Origin: Streptococcus oralis
GTDB lineage: Bacteria > Bacillota > Bacilli > Lactobacillales > Streptococcaceae
Direction of reading: 5' to 3'
DNA: 64,000 nt
Assembly (NCBI RefSeq): GCF_016127915.1
Contig: NZ_CP066059.1
Location: 1-64,000 of the forward strand
The translations under genes and the position numbers were made by a program. A model generated the notes under the pieces. The model made no database searches. It saw nothing but the letters and a program-made list of their open reading frames with translations, and was not told the DNA's origin. Within the stretch, counting starts at the first letter, position 1, and each line of letters begins with the position of its first letter. Positions 31,795-39,903 of this stretch are shown piece by piece.

Positions 31795-31823
31795 TTGACA
31801 AGTGCTTTTGCCTATGCTAAAAT
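31795..31823 (+). promoter_or_regulatory. leu operon promoter
   Basis: TTGACA at 31795-31800, exactly 17 bases and TAAAAT at 31818-31823, with TGC before the -10. Confidence 0.88.
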
Positions 31824-31859
31824 ACTAAACAAGACATCAAACGAAGGAGAAAGTCAAAC

Positions 31860-31913
31860 ATGAAAACAGCTAAGTTTAATCAATTTGCTTTGTTGTTGAG
31901 GTACTCGGGCTAG
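31860..31913 (+). CDS. leucine operon leader peptide, 17 aa with three consecutive Leu codons
   Basis: The ORF reads MKTAKFNQFALLLRYSG and stops at TAG 31911-31913. AAGGAG is 10-14 bases upstream of the ATG. The three adjacent leucine codons (TTG, 31890-31898) sit just before a set of alternative hairpins and an intrinsic terminator, the layout of a translation-coupled attenuator. The peptide itself probably has no function beyond sensing charged tRNA-Leu. Such leaders are known from the Lactococcus leu operon as well as from enterobacteria. Confidence 0.85.
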   Translation: MKTAKFNQFALLLRYSG

Positions 31914-31995
31914 TGCAAAAGCATTAGTCCTGTTTGGCTTACCAAGCGGGAGTAAATCAACATCTCGCTTGGGCTTCTGAGCGAGATGTTTTTTT
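31909..31995 (+). promoter_or_regulatory. leu operon attenuator (alternative hairpins and terminator)
   Basis: By eye there are four competing elements. One is a hairpin 31909-31916 with 31921-31928 that includes the leader stop codon (8 pairs, two G-U). The second is a hairpin 31932-31937 with 31942-31947. The third is a possible antiterminator, CCAAGCG at 31942-31948 pairing with CGCTTGG at 31966-31972. The fourth is the terminator, 31959-31969 (AACATCTCGCT) with 31980-31990 (AGCGAGATGTT), followed by seven T. The third and fourth exclude each other. leuA starts 30 bases after the T run. Confidence 0.82.
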
Positions 31996-32024
31996 AAAAC
32001 CATATTTGGAAAAGGGGAAATCTT

Positions 32025-33587
32025 ATGCGTAAAGTTGAATTTTTTGATACAAGTCTTCGTGATGGGGAACAAACTCCTGGTGTTAACTTCTCAATAAAGG
32101 AAAAAGTTTCCATTGCAAGACAGCTGGAGAAATGGGGAATTTCTGTAATTGAAGCTGGTTTTCCTGCTGCTAGTCCAGATTCATTTATAGCCGTTCAAAA
32201 AATTGCTAGAGCCATGAAAAAAACAGCAGTGACAGGATTAGCTCGTTCTGTAAAATCTGATATTGATGCTTGTTATGAGGCTCTTAAGGATGCCAAATAT
32301 CCACAAATTCATGTCTTTATCGCTACCAGTCCGATTCACCGCAAGTATAAACTCAATAAGAGCAAGGAAGAGATTTTAGAAGCTATTAAGGAGCATGTTT
32401 CTTATGCACGTTCTAAGTTTGAGGTTGTCGAGTTCTCTCCTGAAGATGCGACTAGAACAGAGTTGGATTTCCTCTTACAAGTCGTTCAAACAGCGGTCGA
32501 TGCAGGTGCATCTTATATCAATATCCCTGACACAGTTGGATTTACGACTCCAGAAGAGTTTGCACGCATCTTTGATCACTTGACTGAAAATATTAAATCA
32601 GATCATAAAGTTGTCTTTGGTGTCCACTGTCACGATGATCTCGGTATGGCAACTGCAAATACTTTGACAGCAATTAAACACGGTGCTGGACGTGTCCAGG
32701 GAACTATTAATGGTATCGGTGAACGCGCAGGTAATGTTGCTCTTGAAGAAGTAGCTGTTGCTTTGAAGATTCGTGAGGATTTCTTCCAAGCAACTAGTGA
32801 TATTGTTTTGGATGAAACAATGAATACGTCAGAAATGGTTTCTCGCTTCTCTGGTATTCCAGTTCCTAAAAACAAGGCTGTCGTTGGTGGCAATGCCTTC
32901 TCTCATGAATCGGGTATTCACCAAGATGGAGTCCTTAAAAATCCTCTTACTTATGAGATCATCACACCTGAATTGGTCGGTGTTAAGAGTAATAGCCTTC
33001 CGCTTGGTAAATTGTCAGGTCGCCATGCCTTTGTTGAAAAACTAAGAGAACTGGCCCTAGATTTTACAGAAGAGGATATCAAACCACTCTTTGCTAAGTT
33101 CAAGGCACTAGCGGACAAGAAACAAGAAATCACAGATGCAGATATTCGAGCTCTGGTAGCTGGAACCATTGTTGAAAATCCAGAAGGCTTCCACTTTGAT
33201 GATTTACAACTTCAAACCCATGCGGACAATGAGATCGAAGCGCTCGTTAGTCTAGCCAACATGGATGGTGAAAAAGTCGAATTCAATGCGACAGGACAAG
33301 GCTCTGTTGAAGCGATCTTTAACGCTATCGATAAGTTCTTTAACCAATCTGTCCGCTTGGTGTCCTATACCATTGATGCTGTGACAGATGGAATTGATGC
33401 TCAAGCTCGTGTCTTGGTTACTGTTGAAAACAGAGATACAGAGACCATCTTTAACGCGGCAGGTCTTGACTTCGATGTATTGAAGGCTTCGGCGATTGCT
33501 TATATCAATGCCAATACCTTTGTTCAAAAAGAGAATGCTGGTGAGATGGGGCAAAGTGTTTCCTACCGAGACATGCCTAGTGTGTAA
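32025..33587 (+). CDS. leuA: 2-isopropylmalate synthase
   Basis: LeuA condenses acetyl-CoA with 2-oxoisovalerate, the committed step of leucine synthesis. The protein is 520 residues. The TIM-barrel start is FFDTSLRDGEQTPGVNFS. The metal site is VHCHDDLGMATAN. GTINGIGERAGNVALEEV and the GKLSGRHAF region follow. A C-terminal LeuA regulatory domain (about residues 390-515) is present, so leucine feedback inhibition is expected. AAGGGG precedes the ATG. It is first of the genes behind the attenuator. Confidence 0.96.
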   Translation: MRKVEFFDTSLRDGEQTPGVNFSIKEKVSIARQLEKWGISVIEAGFPAASPDSFIAVQKIARAMKKTAVTGLARSVKSDIDACYEALKDAKYPQIHVFIATSPIHRKYKLNKSKEEILEAIKEHVSYARSKFEVVEFSPEDATRTELDFLLQVVQTAVDAGASYINIPDTVGFTTPEEFARIFDHLTENIKSDHKVVFGVHCHDDLGMATANTLTAIKHGAGRVQGTINGIGERAGNVALEEVAVALKIREDFFQATSDIVLDETMNTSEMVSRFSGIPVPKNKAVVGGNAFSHESGIHQDGVLKNPLTYEIITPELVGVKSNSLPLGKLSGRHAFVEKLRELALDFTEEDIKPLFAKFKALADKKQEITDADIRALVAGTIVENPEGFHFDDLQLQTHADNEIEALVSLANMDGEKVEFNATGQGSVEAIFNAIDKFFNQSVRLVSYTIDAVTDGIDAQARVLVTVENRDTETIFNAAGLDFDVLKASAIAYINANTFVQKENAGEMGQSVSYRDMPSV

Positions 33588-33598
33588 AGGAGAAGGCT

Positions 33599-34636
33599 AT
33601 GACAAAGAAAATAGTAGCATTAGCAGGGGATGGAATCGGTCCAGAAATTATGGAAGCTGGTTTAGTAGTTCTGGAAGCTCTAGCTTCAAAAAAAGGTTTT
33701 GACTATGAGATAGATAGACGCCCCTTTGGAGGTGCAGGTATTGATGCTGCGGGGCATCCCTTACCTGATGAAACCCTCAAGGCATGTAGAGAAGCAGATG
33801 CTATTCTCCTAGCAGCTATCGGTAGTCCTCAATATGATGGGGCAGTGATTCGACCTGAACAAGGCTTGCTGGCTCTTCGTAAGGAACTCAATCTCTATGC
33901 TAATATTCGCCCCGTAAAAATCTTTGACAGTCTCAAGCATTTGTCACCTCTCAAACCGGAACGAATTGCTGGTGTAGACTTTGTCGTGGTGCGTGAGTTG
34001 ACAGGTGGGATTTACTTTGGGGATCATATCCTTGAAGAGCGCAAAGCGCGTGATATCAACGACTATAGCTATGAGGAAGTAGAACGGATTATTCGTAAGG
34101 CCTTTGAAATCGCAAGAAATCGCAGAAAAATCGTTACCAGTATTGATAAACAAAATGTTCTGGCAACCTCTAAACTCTGGCGCAGAGTGGCTGAGGAAGT
34201 CGCACAGGATTTCCCAGATGTAACCTTGGAGCACCAGTTGGTGGACTCAGCTGCCATGCTCATGATTACCAATCCTGCTAAGTTTGATGTCATCGTGACA
34301 GAGAATCTTTTCGGAGATATCTTATCTGATGAATCAAGTGTTCTATCTGGTACACTTGGAGTCATGCCATCAGCCAGTCATTCTGAAAAAGGTCCAAGTC
34401 TTTATGAGCCTATTCACGGTTCGGCACCTGATATTGCAGGTCAAGGAATTGCCAACCCTATCTCCATGATTTTGTCAGTTGCTATGATGTTGAGAGATAG
34501 CTTTGGACGTTATGAGGATGCGGAGCGTATCGAACATGCTGTTGAAGCTAGTTTAGCGGCTGGTGTTTTAACAAGAGATATTGGAGGACAGGCTTCGACC
34601 AAGGAAATGACAGAAGCCATCATTGAAAGATTATGA
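33599..34636 (+). CDS. leuB: 3-isopropylmalate dehydrogenase
   Basis: LeuB oxidises and decarboxylates 3-isopropylmalate with NAD. The protein is 345 residues. It starts with KKIVALAGDGIGPEIMEAGL. LNLYANIRPVKIF, VVRELTGGIYFG and the metal and NAD region VTENLFGDILSDESS and YEPIHGSAPDIAGQGIANP follow. AAAGGAGAAGG precedes the ATG. Its stop overlaps the next start as ATGA. Confidence 0.96.
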   Translation: MTKKIVALAGDGIGPEIMEAGLVVLEALASKKGFDYEIDRRPFGGAGIDAAGHPLPDETLKACREADAILLAAIGSPQYDGAVIRPEQGLLALRKELNLYANIRPVKIFDSLKHLSPLKPERIAGVDFVVVRELTGGIYFGDHILEERKARDINDYSYEEVERIIRKAFEIARNRRKIVTSIDKQNVLATSKLWRRVAEEVAQDFPDVTLEHQLVDSAAMLMITNPAKFDVIVTENLFGDILSDESSVLSGTLGVMPSASHSEKGPSLYEPIHGSAPDIAGQGIANPISMILSVAMMLRDSFGRYEDAERIEHAVEASLAAGVLTRDIGGQASTKEMTEAIIERL

Positions 34637-34902
34637 AGATAAATGAAGGAATCACGCTAGCTCTCTTGATTTGGAATTTGCTGATTTTCTTGATTTATGG
34701 CATTGACAAATCCAAGGCAAGGAGAGGTGCTTGGCGCATCCCAGAGAAAATCTTACTCATTTTGGCTCTTACTTGTGGTGGTTTTGGTGCCTGGTTGGCA
34801 GGAATCACCTTTCACCACAAGACTAGAAAATGGTATTTTAAAACAGTTTGGTTTCTTGGGGTGGTGACCACACTAGTAGCCTTATATTTTATTTGGAGGT
34901 AA
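34633..34902 (+). CDS. DUF1294 small membrane protein inside the leu operon
   Basis: The protein is 89 residues with three likely membrane segments (LALLIWNLLIFLIYGIDK, ILLILALTCGGFGAWLAG and VWFLGVVTTLVALYFIW). DKSKARRGAWRIPEK is the DUF1294 signature. Its start overlaps the leuB stop by four bases, and leuC begins 3 bases after its own stop, so it is built tightly into the operon. The family has no known function. Its place between leuB and leuC suggests co-regulation with leucine synthesis, but says nothing certain about its role. Confidence 0.83.
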   Translation: MKINEGITLALLIWNLLIFLIYGIDKSKARRGAWRIPEKILLILALTCGGFGAWLAGITFHHKTRKWYFKTVWFLGVVTTLVALYFIWR

Positions 34903-34905
34903 TGG

Positions 34906-36288
34906 ATGGCAGGAAAATCAATTTTTGATAAATTATGGGACCACCATGTCATCACAGGAGAAGAAGGGCAGCCCCAACTCATGTACGTGGATCAGCACTA
35001 TATTCATGAAGTGACTAGTCCCCAAGCTTTTCAAGGATTACGAGATGCAGGTCGCAGATTGAGACGGCCAGACTTGACATTTGGAACTTTCGATCATAAT
35101 GTTCCGACCGTCAATATCTACGATATTCGAGATGTGATTTCTAAGGCTCAAATTGATAAGCTTGCTGAAAATGTTGAGGAGTTTGGGATTGAACATGCGG
35201 CCCACGGTTCTGAAAAGCAGGGGATTGTTCACATGGTTGGACCAGAAACAGGGCGGACCCAACCAGGAAAATTCATCGTCTGTGGAGATAGCCACACAGC
35301 TACTCACGGAGCTTTCGGAGCTATCGCATTTGGGATTGGGACCAGTGAGGTCGAGCATGTTTTTGCTACCCAGACCCTCTGGCAGGTTAAACCCAAGAAA
35401 ATGCTGGTAGAATTCACTGGTGTTCCTCAAAAAGGAGTTTATTCTAAGGATTACATTTTAGCCTTGATTGCCAAGTACGGCGTTGCTTGTGGTGTAGGCT
35501 ATGTGGTGGAATATCGTGGGCAAGCGATTGATGCTCTGACCATGGAAGAGCGAATGACCATCTGCAATATGTCCATCGAGTTTGGCTCTAAGATGGGAAT
35601 CATGAACCCAGATCAAACCACCTATGACTATCTCAAGGGACGGGAATGTGTTCCAGAGGATTTCGAGGAGGCAGTTGCCGACTGGAAGACCCTTGTCAGT
35701 GATAGTGATGCTATTTATGATAAGGTTATCCAGATGGATGTCTCAGACTTGGCTCCCATGGTGACTTGGGGCACCAATCCTGCAATGGGCGTTGACTTTG
35801 ACAGTAGTTTTCCAGAAATTAAGGATATGAATGATGAACGAGCTTATCATTACATGGACTTGGAGCCTGGTCAAAAGCCAGCGGATATTGAACTAGGTTA
35901 TATCTTTATCGGGTCTTGTACCAATGCTCGTCTCAGTGACTTGCAACTGGCTGCGCGATTTGTCAAAGGAAAGAAAATAGCACCCAACTTAACAGCAATA
36001 GTAGTACCAGGTTCTCGTCCTGTCAAACGAGCGGCTGAGAAGTTGGGCTTGGACAAAGTCTTTCTAGATGCTGGTTTTGAGTGGAGAGACCCAGGTTGCT
36101 CCATGTGTCTAGGGATGAATCCCGACAAGGTACCTGATGGAGTTCACTGTGCTTCAACCAGTAACCGCAACTTTGAAGATAGACAGGGATTTGGCGCTAA
36201 GACCCATCTTTGCAGTCCAGCCATGGCAGCTGCGGCAGCTATCGCAGGTCGATTCGTAGATGTTCGGCAAATGCCAGAAGCCCAGTAA
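34906..36288 (+). CDS. leuC: 3-isopropylmalate dehydratase large subunit
   Basis: LeuC with LeuD isomerises 2- to 3-isopropylmalate. The protein is 460 residues of the aconitase family. It starts [33 protein letters not shown] and the cysteines that hold the 4Fe-4S cluster, [11 protein letters not shown] and [11 protein letters not shown], are present, followed by [17 protein letters not shown] precedes the ATG. The cluster ties this pathway to the suf genes at the start of the window. Confidence 0.96.
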   Translation: MAGKSIFDKLWDHHVITGEEGQPQLMYVDQHYIHEVTSPQAFQGLRDAGRRLRRPDLTFGTFDHNVPTVNIYDIRDVISKAQIDKLAENVEEFGIEHAAHGSEKQGIVHMVGPETGRTQPGKFIVCGDSHTATHGAFGAIAFGIGTSEVEHVFATQTLWQVKPKKMLVEFTGVPQKGVYSKDYILALIAKYGVACGVGYVVEYRGQAIDALTMEERMTICNMSIEFGSKMGIMNPDQTTYDYLKGRECVPEDFEEAVADWKTLVSDSDAIYDKVIQMDVSDLAPMVTWGTNPAMGVDFDSSFPEIKDMNDERAYHYMDLEPGQKPADIELGYIFIGSCTNARLSDLQLAARFVKGKKIAPNLTAIVVPGSRPVKRAAEKLGLDKVFLDAGFEWRDPGCSMCLGMNPDKVPDGVHCASTSNRNFEDRQGFGAKTHLCSPAMAAAAAIAGRFVDVRQMPEAQ

Positions 36289-36297
36289 GGAGAGGAT

Positions 36298-36891
36298 ATG
36301 GAGAAATTTACAGTTTATACGGGAACGACCGTTCCTCTCATGAATGATAATATCGACACCGACCAAATCCTTCCCAAGCAGTTTCTCAAGTTAATTGATA
36401 AAAAAGGCTTTGGTAAGTACCTCATGTATGCTTGGCGTTATCTGGACGATAACTATACTGAGGACCCAGACTTTGTCTTTAACAGACCTGAATATCGAAA
36501 AGCTAGCATTCTCATCTCAGGGGATAACTTCGGGGCAGGGTCTTCCAGAGAACACGCAGCTTGGGCTCTAGCCGACTATGGTTTTAAGGTCGTGATTGCA
36601 GGATCTTTCGGGGACATTCATTACAATAATGAACTCAATAATGGCATGTTGCCTATTGTTCAGCCTAAGGAGGTTAGAGAAAAGCTAGCCCAACTAAAAC
36701 CGACCGACCAGGTAACTGTAGACTTGGAAAAACAAAAAATCATCTCACCAGTTGGAGAATTCACTTTCGAAATCGATAGCGAATGGAAACACAAGCTCTT
36801 AAATGGTTTGGATGATATCGGTATTACTTTGCAGTATGAAGATTTGATTGCTGCCTATGAAAAACAACGACCGGCCTACTGGCAGGATTAG
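36298..36891 (+). CDS. leuD: 3-isopropylmalate dehydratase small subunit
   Basis: LeuD is the swivelling subunit of the isomerase. The protein is 197 residues. It has [16 protein letters not shown], the active-site loop [17 protein letters not shown] and [25 protein letters not shown] lies before the ATG, 9 bases after the leuC stop. Confidence 0.96.
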   Translation: MEKFTVYTGTTVPLMNDNIDTDQILPKQFLKLIDKKGFGKYLMYAWRYLDDNYTEDPDFVFNRPEYRKASILISGDNFGAGSSREHAAWALADYGFKVVIAGSFGDIHYNNELNNGMLPIVQPKEVREKLAQLKPTDQVTVDLEKQKIISPVGEFTFEIDSEWKHKLLNGLDDIGITLQYEDLIAAYEKQRPAYWQD

Positions 36892-36917
36892 AAAAATAGA
36901 AAAGGAAATATAGAACT

Positions 36918-37697
36918 ATGACAAAACACATTCAATGGAACGGAACACTTTCTCAAGAAGGCTATGACATTTTAAAAGGTGAGGGCGGATGTATCGTTTG
37001 CCCCACAAAAGTTGGTTACATTATCATGACGAGCGATAAGGCAGGTCTTGAACGCAAATTTGAAGCTAAAGAACGTAACCGTAACAAACCAGGTGTTGTA
37101 CTTTGTGGTAGCATGGATGAGCTTCGTGCTTTAGCACAACTTAATCCAGAAATTGAAGCCTTCTACCAAAAACATTGGGATGAAGACATCCTACTTGGTT
37201 GTATCCTTCCATGGAAACCAGAAGCTTTTGAAAAACTCGAAGCATACGGTGATGGCCGTGAAGAACTCATGACTGACGTTCGTGGTACTAGCTGTTTTGT
37301 CATCAAATTTGGTAAAGCTGGTGAACAGTTGGCTGCTAAACTTTGGGAAGAAGGTAAAATGGTCTATGCCTCATCAGCCAACCCATCTGGAAAAGGAAAT
37401 CGTGGTAAGGTGGAAGGTATCGGAGAACGTATCGAAGGAGCAGTGGACCTTGTCATCGAAGCAGACGACTATGTGGCATCTATCCAACCTGACAAAACGA
37501 TTGAAACGCGCTACGAGCAAGGTGTGATGGTGTCTATGGTTGATAAAGACGGCAAACTAATCCCAGAACAAGGAAGAGCACGTTCAACTTCACCAGCGCC
37601 AGTTGTGATCCGTAAAGGACTTGACATTGATAAAATCATGATGCACTTGTCAGATACCTTTAACTCATGGGACTACCGTCAAGGTGAGTATTACTAA
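36918..37697 (+). CDS. Sua5/YciO/YrdC-type protein at the end of the leu operon
   Basis: The protein is 259 residues. It has the YrdC-like fold: an N-terminal GCIVCPTKVGYIIMTSD block (normally FPTETVYGL), FEAKERNRNKPGVVLCGS (the KxRxxxxP nucleotide-binding motif), a middle DVRGTSCFVIKFG and YASSANPSGKGNRG (the SxN motif). In Sua5/TsaC these residues make threonylcarbamoyl-AMP for tRNA t6A. The changed first motif and extra C-terminus suggest a paralogue with another role rather than the essential TsaC. It follows leuD by 26 bases with its own AAAGGAAA site, and a terminator follows. Confidence 0.75.
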   Translation: MTKHIQWNGTLSQEGYDILKGEGGCIVCPTKVGYIIMTSDKAGLERKFEAKERNRNKPGVVLCGSMDELRALAQLNPEIEAFYQKHWDEDILLGCILPWKPEAFEKLEAYGDGREELMTDVRGTSCFVIKFGKAGEQLAAKLWEEGKMVYASSANPSGKGNRGKVEGIGERIEGAVDLVIEADDYVASIQPDKTIETRYEQGVMVSMVDKDGKLIPEQGRARSTSPAPVVIRKGLDIDKIMMHLSDTFNSWDYRQGEYY

Positions 37698-37705
37698 GAT
37701 TGGAG

Positions 37706-37746
37706 AAGAGGAGAGATTAGATTCCCTCCTCTTTCTCTCTCTATTT
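37706..37746 (+). terminator. probable terminator of the leu operon
   Basis: The perfect 8-bp stem AAGAGGAG / CTCCTCTT is followed by a T/C-rich tract rather than a pure T run. Confidence 0.65.
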
Positions 37747-37790
37747 TACAAGAAAAAAACCGAACATTATTGTTTTATAATTGAAATTAT

Positions 37791-37819
37791 TTGACAAAAA
37801 CTGTACTTTGGTTTATAAT
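37791..37819 (+). promoter_or_regulatory. guaC promoter, full consensus
   Basis: TTGACA at 37791-37796, 17 bases and TATAAT at 37814-37819. The RNA should start near 37826, leaving a leader of about 70 bases. Confidence 0.9.
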
Positions 37820-37825
37820 TAATTA

Positions 37826-37896
37826 AGGAAACGTCGGAAAAGGCGTAGGGATGCGCAAGCATAGGTAGGTCATTACAAAAGAAACGAGACATCGAT
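37826..37896 (+). promoter_or_regulatory. guaC leader, possibly structured, with weak ribosome site
   Basis: The leader contains two small hairpins, CGTC-GGAAAA-GGCG (37832-37845) and ATGC-GCAA-GCAT (37851-37862, a GNRA-type tetraloop). G-rich segments flank the second. No GGAG-type ribosome site lies before the ATG; the best candidate is ACGAGA. It does not match the purine (xpt) riboswitch or any leader I know. A regulatory role is a guess. Confidence 0.35.
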
Positions 37897-38883
37897 ATGT
37901 TAAATGAATTTCCAATTTTTGATTACGAAGATATTCAGCTGATCCCTAATAAATGTGTCATTAAAAGCCGTGCAGAAGCAGACACGAGTGTCACACTTGG
38001 AAATCACACTTTCAAACTACCCGTTGTACCTGCAAATATGCAGACGATTTTGGATGAGAACGTAGCAGAGCAGCTTGCTAAAGGTGGTTACTTCTACATT
38101 ATGCATCGTTTTGACGAGGCTGGGCGCATTCCTTTTATCAAACGCATGCATAATCAAGGGCTCATTGCTTCCATTTCTGTTGGTGTTAAGGATTACGAGT
38201 ATGATTTCGTTAGCCAACTCAAGGCAGATGTTCCTGAGTATATCACGATTGATATTGCTCACGGTCATGCGGATAGCGTGATTTCTATGATTCAACACAT
38301 CAAGAAAGAATTGCCAGGTACTTTTGTCATTGCTGGTAACGTTGGGACGCCAGAAGCTGTACGTGAATTGGAGAATGCTGGGGCGGATGCTACTAAGGTT
38401 GGAATCGGTCCTGGTAAGGTTTGTATCACCAAAGTCAAGACTGGTTTTGGTACAGGTGGCTGGCAATTGGCTGCCCTACGTTGGTGTGCTAAAGCTGCGC
38501 GTAAACCGATCATTGCTGATGGTGGGATTCGTACTCATGGTGATATAGCCAAGTCTATCCGTTTCGGTGCCAGCATGGTCATGATCGGTTCCCTTTTTGC
38601 AGGACACATCGAAAGCCCAGGGAAAACGATTGAAGTTGATGGCGAACAGTTCAAAGAATACTATGGTTCAGCTTCTCAATATCAAAAAGGAGCATATAAA
38701 AATGTGGAAGGTAAGCGCATCTTACTGCCTGCTAAAGGGCATTTGCAAGACACCCTTACTGAGATGGAGCAGGACTTGCAAAGTGCTATTTCCTACGCAG
38801 GTGGACGCAAGGTTGCGGACCTCAAACACGTTGATTATGTTATCGTGAAAAACTCTATCTGGAATGGGGATGCATCCCACTAA
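37897..38883 (+). CDS. guaC: GMP reductase
   Basis: GuaC reduces GMP to IMP with NADPH, recycling guanine nucleotides. The protein is 328 residues, the length of the Firmicutes GuaC class. It has the IMPDH/GMPR barrel. [13 protein letters not shown] is near the N-terminus, the catalytic cysteine loop is [13 protein letters not shown], and [22 protein letters not shown] binds phosphate. The start codon lacks a strong ribosome site despite a consensus promoter. The next feature is tRNA-Arg. Confidence 0.95.
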   Translation: MLNEFPIFDYEDIQLIPNKCVIKSRAEADTSVTLGNHTFKLPVVPANMQTILDENVAEQLAKGGYFYIMHRFDEAGRIPFIKRMHNQGLIASISVGVKDYEYDFVSQLKADVPEYITIDIAHGHADSVISMIQHIKKELPGTFVIAGNVGTPEAVRELENAGADATKVGIGPGKVCITKVKTGFGTGGWQLAALRWCAKAARKPIIADGGIRTHGDIAKSIRFGASMVMIGSLFAGHIESPGKTIEVDGEQFKEYYGSASQYQKGAYKNVEGKRILLPAKGHLQDTLTEMEQDLQSAISYAGGRKVADLKHVDYVIVKNSIWNGDASH

Positions 38884-38910
38884 TGGACGCTTAGTCCACC
38901 CATAAAAAAC

Positions 38911-38939
38911 TTGTTATTAGAGCAAATTTCTGTTATAAT
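38911..38939 (+). promoter_or_regulatory. tRNA-Arg promoter
   Basis: TTGTTA at 38911-38916, a 17-base spacer and TATAAT at 38934-38939, with TGT before the -10. Confidence 0.7.
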
Positions 38940-38950
38940 AAGACAAGTTT

Positions 38951-39022
38951 CCACCCTTAGTGTAATGGATATCACGTAAGATTCCGGTTCTTGAGATGGG
39001 GGTTCGATTCCCTCAGGGTGGA
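38951..39022 (+). tRNA. tRNA-Arg (anticodon CCG)
   Basis: The cloverleaf was worked out by hand. The acceptor stem is CCACCCT with AGGGTGG. The D arm holds GTG/CAC. The anticodon stem is TAAGA with TCTTG around loop TTCCGGT, giving anticodon CCG (reads CGG). The T stem is GGGGG with CCCTC around TTCGATT, and the discriminator base is A. CCA is not encoded. It reads the rare CGG arginine codon. Confidence 0.93.
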
Positions 39023-39037
39023 TGTAAATAGCCTATG

Positions 39038-39060
39038 AAAGCCTTAAATAAGGCTTTTTT
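39038..39060 (+). terminator. terminator of tRNA-Arg
   Basis: The stem AAAGCCT / AGGCTTT is followed by six T, 16 bases after the tRNA end. Confidence 0.8.
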
Positions 39061-39120
39061 CTTTATCTCGCCCCAAGTTTCCCCTAAAAATGAAAAGTTT
39101 GTTCTAAAAAATGTTCAAAT

Positions 39121-39162
39121 CCCCTTCACTCCCGTTTTAAAGTGACTCAGGGGGCTTTTTTT
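39121..39162 (+). terminator. second terminator-like hairpin before rnc
   Basis: CCCC...TCACT pairs with AGTGA...GGGG and is followed by seven T. It directly precedes the rnc -10. The 60 bases between the two terminators (39061-39120) hold no gene. Confidence 0.6.
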
Positions 39163-39164
39163 GA

Positions 39165-39170
39165 TATAAT
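39165..39170 (+). promoter_or_regulatory. -10 element of rnc-smc
   Basis: TGATATAAT (extended -10), 34 bases before the rnc ATG. Confidence 0.55.
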
Positions 39171-39204
39171 AAGAAGGACTGTGATCAGTTAGAAAGAGGT
39201 TGGT

Positions 39205-39903
39205 ATGAAAGAATTACAAACTGTACTAAAGAAGCGTTTTGCAATCGAATTTGCAGACAAAAACTTACTAGAAACGGCCTTTACTCATACGAGTTATGCC
39301 AATGAGCACCGCCTCTTAAAAATTTCACACAATGAGCGCTTGGAATTTTTAGGAGACGCTGTTCTGCAATTATTGATTTCAGAATATCTGTATAAAAAAT
39401 ATCCTAAGAAACCAGAGGGAGATTTGTCTAAACTCCGTGCTATGATTGTCCGTGAGGAGAGTTTAGCTGGTTTTGCGCGTGATTGCCAGTTTGATCAGTT
39501 TATCAAGCTAGGAAAAGGGGAAGAAAAGTCTGGTGGGCGCAATCGTGACACCATTCTTGGGGATGCCTTTGAAGCCTTTTTGGGAGCATTGCTTTTGGAC
39601 AAGGATGTTGCTAGAGTAAAAGAGTTCATCTATCAGGTCATGATTCCCAAGGTTGAAGCAGGTGACTTTGAAATGATTAAGGATTACAAGACACACCTTC
39701 AAGAGTTACTCCAGGTCAATGGCGATGTGGATATTCGCTACCAAGTGACCTCTGAAACGGGACCTGCTCATGATAAGGTTTTTGATGTAGAAGTTCTGGT
39801 TGAAGGCAAGAGTATCGGAAAAGGCCAAGGCCGTTCTAAAAAATTGGCAGAACAAGAGGCCGCCAAAAATGCAGTTGAGAAAGGGCTGGATTCATGTATT
39901 TAA
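39205..39903 (+). CDS. rnc: ribonuclease III
   Basis: RNase III cleaves double-stranded RNA in rRNA maturation and mRNA decay. The protein is 232 residues. The catalytic signature is [16 protein letters not shown], the second acidic cluster is [17 protein letters not shown], and a C-terminal dsRNA-binding domain (about residues 155-228, with [17 protein letters not shown]) follows. AAAGAGG precedes the ATG. It overlaps smc by 10 bases, the standard rnc-smc pair of streptococci. Confidence 0.96.
   Translation: MKELQTVLKKRFAIEFADKNLLETAFTHTSYANEHRLLKISHNERLEFLGDAVLQLLISEYLYKKYPKKPEGDLSKLRAMIVREESLAGFARDCQFDQFIKLGKGEEKSGGRNRDTILGDAFEAFLGALLLDKDVARVKEFIYQVMIPKVEAGDFEMIKDYKTHLQELLQVNGDVDIRYQVTSETGPAHDKVFDVEVLVEGKSIGKGQGRSKKLAEQEAAKNAVEKGLDSCI

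Noticed and set aside
37826..37896. guaC leader as a purine (xpt-type) riboswitch
   Set aside because: The conserved loop sequences and the closing P1 stem of the purine riboswitch are missing.
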